Positions 57,644 through 64,000 of a stretch of DNA of 64,000 nucleotides are shown one piece after another. Both the position numbers and the translations under genes were made by a program. Source of the stretch: Parapristionchus giblindavisi (taxonomy: Eukaryota > Nematoda > Chromadorea > Rhabditida > Diplogasteridae); contig CALSFV010000260.1 of the NCBI GenBank assembly GCA_943737045.1, positions 434,001-498,000 on the forward strand, read 5' to 3'. Position 1 is the stretch's first letter. Each line of letters begins with the position of its first letter. The notes below the pieces were generated by a model. That model saw only the letters and a list, made by a program, of their open reading frames with translations, searched no databases and was not told where the DNA came from.

Positions 57644-58886
57644 TGATGTGATATTTGATAGATGAGTTAACGAACCCATCGGGTTTGTTGTGTGGAGACC
57701 TCGCGAATTTTTAAATCCCCCACACAAAATAAATCATAACTTGCTTTGCGGGAGGTTTTTTCTCACATAAATTTTTTTGCAAGTCTATCATGACCGCATC
57801 CACGCGCCCTATTCCTCTCCGCTCTTACATTTTTGGTTTAATTGAAATAATATTTGTATCTCTCGACTAACACGTCTTTTTTATATTACCCTAATCGTCA
57901 TTATGATCCTCATACAAATTGAGCAAGGGTTGCTCTTGTGACTTTTCTGTTTTCTTCAACGTATCTCCAGCTATAGTCGAAAAACTCTGAAAATGGGCCA
58001 TCTTTGAAGCTCCATACCGAGCTCAAAAAAAATTGAATACCACGAGAGTTTGCCTATTATTCTAGCATATCGAGAGGAACTCAAAAATGTTATTATCTCA
58101 AAATTTTTTTTTTGCTGTACCGGAGCCTGTCCGACTCTTACGGAAACGGGCTCATAATAATGTCAAAAAATGATGCAGAGGCGATTGAGATGATGATAAG
58201 AAGAATAAATAGTACACGAAGCTGAAACAATCATTTATACGTAGCATTATTCATGATTAAATTGATACCTGAATGTTGAAGTGACCGAGAGACATCATTC
58301 ACAGCGATGATAATGATTGAGTTCAAGATTATTCACAGTTTAAATAGTGCAGATATATGATAATGCAAAATGCAAAATGCAAAATTCAACCATCAAAGAA
58401 CCATCATCAATATATATGCAAAATGTGCATTGTTCCAAGTACTTTGTTCAAAATGTACTTTATAAGCAAAATATTCAAAATATCTTTGCAAAATCTGAGA
58501 CAGAGTATGGAAATTGTAGAAAGTAATCGTTGCAAAGTATTTAACAACACTGTTATTTCAAAACTAGCAATCTACTTAAGTTATATCACTGAATTTACTG
58601 CAAGTTTATTTGCAAGTGAAAGAACATTTGACGAAGTGTTCTACAGTATTATTGATTTCTTGCAGTAAACGACTAAACTGGCCAGTCAGAACTATAGATC
58701 ACATCTTCATGTATGCAAAAACAATTTTCTCTAAAAAAAATTTTAGGTGCCCCGGCATGTCGTAATCCGAGCATAAATTTCATTGATCCCCCAGGGAAAG
58801 GCGCGAGTTTTTGAATATGAAGGACAAATATATACAATGATAAGCAAATTACTATAATACTTTTGAAATACTAGAAAATTGCGTAA

Positions 58887-58995
58887 TGCACTGTTACATT
58901 TGCCTTATGTGTCTACGCCGTAACCCCCTCCGTCGCGTCGGACAGGCGGCGGAGGGGGTTACGGCGTAGACACGTAAGGCAAATGTAACAGTGCA
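58887..58995. mobile_element. 109-bp near-perfect palindromic MITE
   Basis: TGCACTGTTACATTTGCC ... GGCAAATGTAACAGTGCA, with GTCTACGCCGTAACCCCC arms around a CGTCGGACAGG loop. Second example at 63385-63493. Confidence 0.85.
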
Positions 58996-60318
58996 TAAGC
59001 AAAACCCTCACTGAATTTCGGATCAAGTAATTTTTCATTGAAATTAAGACGAGAGAGCATTTTTATGTACACGAGAGACCTTGTTCATTGAGTGGTCGTT
59101 TTGGTCTTCAGAGTCTTCAGAAATCGATATTACTACATACATAGTTATTTGATCTTGATAAAGAGTGTCTAACTGTAAAAATTTTTTTTACTTCTGTGTT
59201 TTACCAGCCAGTAACAACGCAATTACACACGCACATTTTATACGGATAACACCTATGCTTCACTATTAATATTTTTAATTGTCAAAAAAAAGTCTAAAAT
59301 GGAGCTATCAAGAAGCTTCATTAAATTTAATTTGTGAAATAAAAGATGAAAAATCGATTGAAGGTCGTGAGGTATCAGAACGGCTGAATAGGCCACTCTA
59401 CTCGCAGACGCTATCCGGCCACTGTCAACGCGCACAACCTTTTGCCTGCTCCCTTTCGGGCCTGAGCCATACGGTCGTTCTTATCCACCCGGGTAGAACT
59501 TCCCTTCCGGGATGGCAACATTGCTTAGCACTAATTTGTTTTAAAATAATAAAAAAATAGTCCGAGGAGATTATGCTTCGATTTCGTGTTAGTTTAGTAC
59601 TGAACGTTCAGTGAGAGCTGATCTATTTTTCATTAAGGTTCTTCGATTTGAGTGAAAGATGTTTAATCTTCTTCTGGCATAATTTTTCTTTATTCAAATT
59701 TCTCTCCAACTCAAAGTATCGTTTGTACAATTGTAATGAGAACAGCAATAAAAATGCGATTTATCGATTTTTATCTCGGACAATTATTTGCCGTAATAGA
59801 TATCATTAAGACCATCCTTCAAATCTTCTAAATCAGTATGCTTGTCAAACGGCCAGCTCCTGCAATTCGTTTATTATATTCTTAAATTTCAAGATCTTTA
59901 CACTGTTCATATGGACCAATGAAAACGGGCCAAGCGCCTCGCATAAAAATTTGAAAACTTCGAGCTAAAGCAAAATTCGAACTTCACGATATGCATGTTT
60001 AGATGATGGTATGCGGTAACGAAAGGATGAGGAGAAAGGTATTGTCCGTATGAAATGTACTTGCATAATTGCCTTGCTAATGGTTGGTAAAACTCAGAAG
60101 TATTCAATCGATCAATCCCCCTTTACTTCCCTTCCCTCCTCGCACTCTCTTTGATCTACATACGTGCTATCTCGCTTGGACTCTCTCTCTCTCTCCCTAA
60201 ACATAGAAACACATCGTGGCTGTGGCTGGCTACTCTTGTACCAAATAAACAAGTTTATTTTATACGGTCAACAATTATCGATCATATTTTGCGTGCGCTC
60301 TTCTTTCCGCATGAATAT

Positions 60319-60438
60319 CACAGTATTCTGGTCCAAGCCATTTTTCTTCCAAAGCAAGACAAAGGAGAGACCATTGTATTCGAGAGAGTTTGTGTGTTGA
60401 GCGGTCGTTCTTGCTTTGAAAGTCATGAGAACGCTGTG
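60319..60438. mobile_element. 120-bp MITE with 4-bp TSD (tandem unit 2 only)
   Basis: CACAGTATTCTGGT to AGAACGCTGTG, flanked by ATAT (60315-60318, 60439-60442). It is the same family as 31268-31366 in the opposite orientation; the empty site is seen at 30981 and 56021. Confidence 0.8.
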
Positions 60439-60732
60439 ATATGTACTGTTTAATTCATGCATGTTCAACTATATTCCATGATTTAGTAATTAGAATTATT
60501 AAACATTTGATTTTGTGTGGCCGCTCCTAGTGTTCATCAATGCATATCCTTTTAGAACAGTCGCGCAGGGGTTGTTTATGAAAGGAGAGCATTGCGCAAG
60601 GGGAGATGGGATGGATTAGGGTCCAAGGAAGCGATTTTATTGATAGTGCGAATTGAAAAGAAAGGGTTCTTTAATACGTTTGTGGCGAAGTGACTACGTG
60701 TTGAAGCAGTAAATATCTTACAGCAGCGTATT

Positions 60733-60808
60733 AGTATTGTGCTTGGTTATGCCATAACTAGATGACCCAACTCTTCGTTTAACCTATGGCATAACCAAGC
60801 ACAATACT
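60733..60808. repeat. Perfect 26-bp-stem hairpin insertion
   Basis: AGTATTGTGCTTGGTTATGC and its exact inverse enclose about 24 bp. It occurs only in tandem unit 2, between two partial copies of CAGCAGCxTATTAG that may mark the insertion. Confidence 0.65.
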
Positions 60809-61026
60809 AACATACGATTCCACACAATGAAGATAACCCAGTATAACCACTTCACAGCAGCTTATTAGGACAATAGTACTTTACTGTGCGCGTCAAGCAC
60901 GCAATAAGAAAGATAGCTAAAATTCTCGATTATTTGCCGCGCATATGTACTTATGGGGGAAAACTTACACAGTCTTCCCAATTCCTTTAACGGTCCTCTT
61001 AATATATGGACTAAAATTGATCATAA

Positions 61027-62651
61027 GAGCCCGTTTACGTAAGAGTCGGACAATCAGCAACAGGCTCCGGTACAGCAAAAAAAAATTTTTTGAGATAATA
61101 ACATTTTTGAGTTCCTCTCGATATGTTAGAATAATAGGCAAACCCTCGTGGTATGCAAATTTTTTTTCAGCTCGGTATGGAGCTCCAAAGATGGCCCTTT
61201 TTCAGAGTTTTTCGACTATAGCTGGAGATCCGTTGAAGGAAACAGAAAAGTCACAAGAGCAATTCTTGCTCAATTTGTATGAGGATCATAATGACGATTA
61301 AGGTAATATAAAAAAAGACGTGTTAGTCGAGAGATACAAATATTATTTCAATTCAACCAAAAATGTAAGAGCGGAGGCGAATAGGGCGCGTGAATGCGGT
61401 CATGATAGCAAAAAACATTATGTGAGAAAAAACCTCCCGCAAAGCAAGTTATGATTTATTTTGTGTGGGGTCGTTTTAAAAATTCGCGAGGTCTCCACAC
61501 AACAAACCCGATGGGTTCGTTAACTCATCTATCAAATATCACATCAGCGGCCTTTGTAGTGTAGTGGATAAGGTGTTCATTTAGTTTTGGCTGTCATGGG
61601 TTCGATCCCCCTTGCGGCACTTTTCTTTTGCTGATTTTGTTGCCGTAGAAAGATTGACATGTTTTACTGTTATTAGGAAATCGGTAGATAGAACACACTT
61701 TATTTTATCCGCAAGTGTGAACTTTAATAACAAAAGGAGTGAAACAAAGACGATTTTGTTGACGTCATCTCCAGATTCTTCTCCATCCCATGTCGCATCC
61801 GAATCCATAGGGCCTTGTAACGGCATAGAAGAGAGCGCCAGCAAGGATCAAAGAGGGAATAAAGTAAATCGATAGTGATCTACACTGGCAAACAAGCTTG
61901 AACGTTTGATTTTGACAACTACAAAATCAGCAAAAGACAAGTGCCGCAAGGGGAATCGTTAAAGTTCACACTTGCGGATAATATAAAGTGTGTTCTATTT
62001 ACCGATTTCCTAATCACAGTAAAACATTTCAATCTTTCTACGGCAACAAAATCAGCAAAAGAAAATTGCCGCAAGGGGGATCGAACCTATGACAGCCAAA
62101 ACTGAGTGCTGACATCTTATCCATTACACTACACATGCCGCTGATGTGATATTTGATAGATGAGTTAACGAACCCATCGGGTTTGTTGTGTGGAGACCTC
62201 GCGAATTTTTAAATCCCCCACACAAAATAAATCATAACTTGCTTTGCGGGAGGTTTTTTCTCACATAAATTTTTTTGCAAGTCTATCATGACCGCATCCA
62301 CGCGCCCTATTCCTCTCCGCTCTTACATTTTTGGTTTAATTGAAATAATATTTGTATCTCTCGACTAACACGTCTTTTTTATATTACCCTAATCGTCATT
62401 ATGATCCTCATACAAATTGAGCAAGGGTTGCTCTTGTGACTTTTCTGTTTTCTTCAACGTATCTCCAGCTATAGTCGAAAAACTCTGAAAATGGGCCATC
62501 TTTGAAGCTCCATACCGAGCTCAAAAAAAATTGAATACCACGAGAGTTTGCCTATTATTCTAGCATATCGAGAGGAACTCAAAAATGTTATTATCTCAAA
62601 ATTTTTTTTTTGCTGTACCGGAGCCTGTCCGACTCTTACGGAAACGGGCTC
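61027..62651. mobile_element. Large nested palindrome, long form (tandem unit 2)
   Basis: Same architecture as 56524-58153, shorter by a few bases near 61405 (GATAGCAAAAAAC in place of a longer sequence). Confidence 0.85.
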
Positions 62652-63384
62652 ATAATAATGTCAAAAAATGATGCAGAGGCGATTGAGATGATGATAAGAA
62701 GAATAAATAGTACACGAAGCTGAAACAATCATTTATACGTAGCATTATTCATGATTAAATTGATACCTGAATGTTGAAGTGACCGAGAGACATCATTCAC
62801 AGCGATGATAATGATTGAGTTCAAGATTATTCACAGTTTAAATAGTGCAGATATATGATAATGCAAAATGCAAAATGCAAAATTCAACCATCAAAGAACC
62901 ATCATCAATATATATGCAAAATGTGCATTGTTCCAAGTACTTTGTTCAAAATGTACTTTATAAGCAAAATATTCAAAATATCTTTGCAAAATCTGAGACA
63001 GAGTATGGAAATTGTAGAAAGTAATCGTTGCAAAGTATTTAACAACACTGTTATTTCAAAACTAGCAATCTACTTAAGTTATATCACTGAATTTACTGCA
63101 AGTTTATTTGCAAGTGAAAGAACATTTGACGAAGTGTTCTACAGTATTATTGATTTCTTGCAGTAAACGACTAAACTGGCCAGTCAGAACTATAGATCAC
63201 ATCTTCATGTATGCAAAAACAATTTTCTCTAAAAAAAATTTTAGGTGCCCCGGCATGTCGTAATCCGAGCATAAATTTCATTGATCCCCCAGGGAAAGGC
63301 GCGAGTTTTTGAATATGAAGGACAAATATATACAATGATAAGCAAATTACTATAATACTTTTGAAATACTAGAAAATTGCGTAA

Positions 63385-63493
63385 TGCACTGTTACATTTG
63401 CCTTATGTGTCTACGCCGTAACCCCCTCCGTCGCGTCGGACAGGCGGCGGAGGGGGTTACGGCGTAGACACGTAAGGCAAATGTAACAGTGCA
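63385..63493. mobile_element. 109-bp palindromic MITE, tandem unit 2
   Basis: Identical in plan to 58887-58995, 4498 bp downstream. Confidence 0.85.
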
Positions 63494-64000
63494 TAAGCAA
63501 AACCCTCACTGAATTTCGGATCAAGTAATTTTTCATTGAAATTAAGACGAGAGAGCATTTTTATGTACACGAGAGACCTTGTTCATTGAGTGGTCGTTTT
63601 GGTCTTCAGAGTCTTCAGAAATCGATATTACTACATACATAGTTATTTGATCTTGATAAAGAGTGTCTAACTGTAAAAATTTTTTTTACTTCTGTGTTTT
63701 ACCAGCCAGTAACAACGCAATTACACACGCACATTTTATACGGATAACACCTATGCTTCACTATTAATATTTTTAATTGTCAAAAAAAAGTCTAAAATGG
63801 AGCTATCAAGAAGCTTCATTAAATTTAATTTGTGAAATAAAAGATGAAAAATCGATTGAAGGTCGTGAGGTATCAGAACGGCTGAATAGGCCACTCTACT
63901 CGCAGACGCTATCCGGCCACTGTCAACGCGCACAACCTTTTGCCTGCTCCCTTTCGGGCCTGAGCCATACGGTCGTTCTTATCCACCCGGGTAGAACTTC

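Larger units (their letters stand above)
56524..58153. mobile_element. Large nested palindrome, long form (tandem unit 1)
   Basis: Outer arms as in 31550-32423. Inside them a second palindrome (about 56910-57775) has arms with CCTCCCGCAAAGCAAG, GTTAACTCATCTATC and a tRNA-like segment. The centre (about 57230-57440) is single copy with CACACTTGCGGATA inverted around it. Confidence 0.85.
55220..59513 (+). repeat. 4.3 kb tandem repeat, unit 1
   Basis: The unit starts at GGCAACATTGCTTAGC and recurs 4294 bp later. It includes the large nested palindrome (56524-58153), a perfect small palindrome (58887-58995) and a final ~500 bp absent from copy 1 of the large duplication. A short GATAGAAA-type repeat near 56371-56415 is private to this unit. 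Confidence 0.9.
59514..64000 (+). repeat. 4.5 kb tandem repeat, unit 2, continuing past the window
   Basis: Repeats 55220-59513 almost base for base, with a 120-bp MITE insertion (60319-60438) and a stem-loop insertion (60733-60808) of its own. The window ends only about 17 bp short of where the unit should close, so the array may continue with further units. Confidence 0.9.

Noticed and set aside
59279..59560. 93-residue frame in the tandem unit with GC-rich end (GREVSERLNRPLYS...)
   Set aside because: The GC-rich stretch 59370-59515 looks different from its surroundings, but neither strand matched a protein or RNA family I could recognise.

Overview
This is a eukaryotic, intron-rich window from an invertebrate, most likely a nematode. 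That placement rests on style only (short GT-AG introns mixed with TE-swollen ones, closely spaced same-strand genes, a nematode-like mix of palindromic DNA elements); no species marker was found and a diplogastrid-type nematode is a guess. There are no bacterial operons, rRNA genes or CRISPR arrays. Most open frames are chance frames in repeats; the real genes had to be assembled from short exons.

Layout. (1) 1-22208: 23 exons, plus strand, of a mitochondrial dimethylglycine/sarcosine dehydrogenase-family gene whose first exons lie upstream of the window. Its introns are packed with foldback elements, MITEs, minisatellites and ATT microsatellites. (2) 22833-26924: a second plus-strand gene, nine exons, 445 codons, a charged Lys/Glu-rich protein of unknown function, starting about 190 bp after the first gene's poly(A) signal. 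(3) 28140-33215: a 5'-truncated non-LTR reverse transcriptase on the minus strand, MITEs and a large palindrome. (4) 33216-36396: single-copy spacer holding damaged minus-strand exons of a cytoplasmic dynein heavy chain gene and a hAT-like element. (5) 36397-58985: a second, nearly identical copy of 9873-33215, so the dehydrogenase copy is cut off in mid-exon at its 5' end while gene 2 and the reverse transcriptase fragment are duplicated whole. (6) 55220-64000: a 4.3-4.5 kb tandem repeat, one full unit and a second running off the window end.

The two large copies differ by scattered substitutions, ATT-tract lengths, a 1.3 kb intronic deletion, extra DNA inside a nested palindrome, and small MITE insertions. 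This fits either a recent segmental duplication or two haplotypes placed in series by the assembler; the sequence alone cannot decide. The most interesting material is structural: a palindromic element sitting exactly on a splice donor, a palindrome whose loop carries a captured splice-acceptor-plus-terminal exon, nested palindromes with tRNA-like arms, and a MITE family with 4-bp target duplications found at different sites in different copies.
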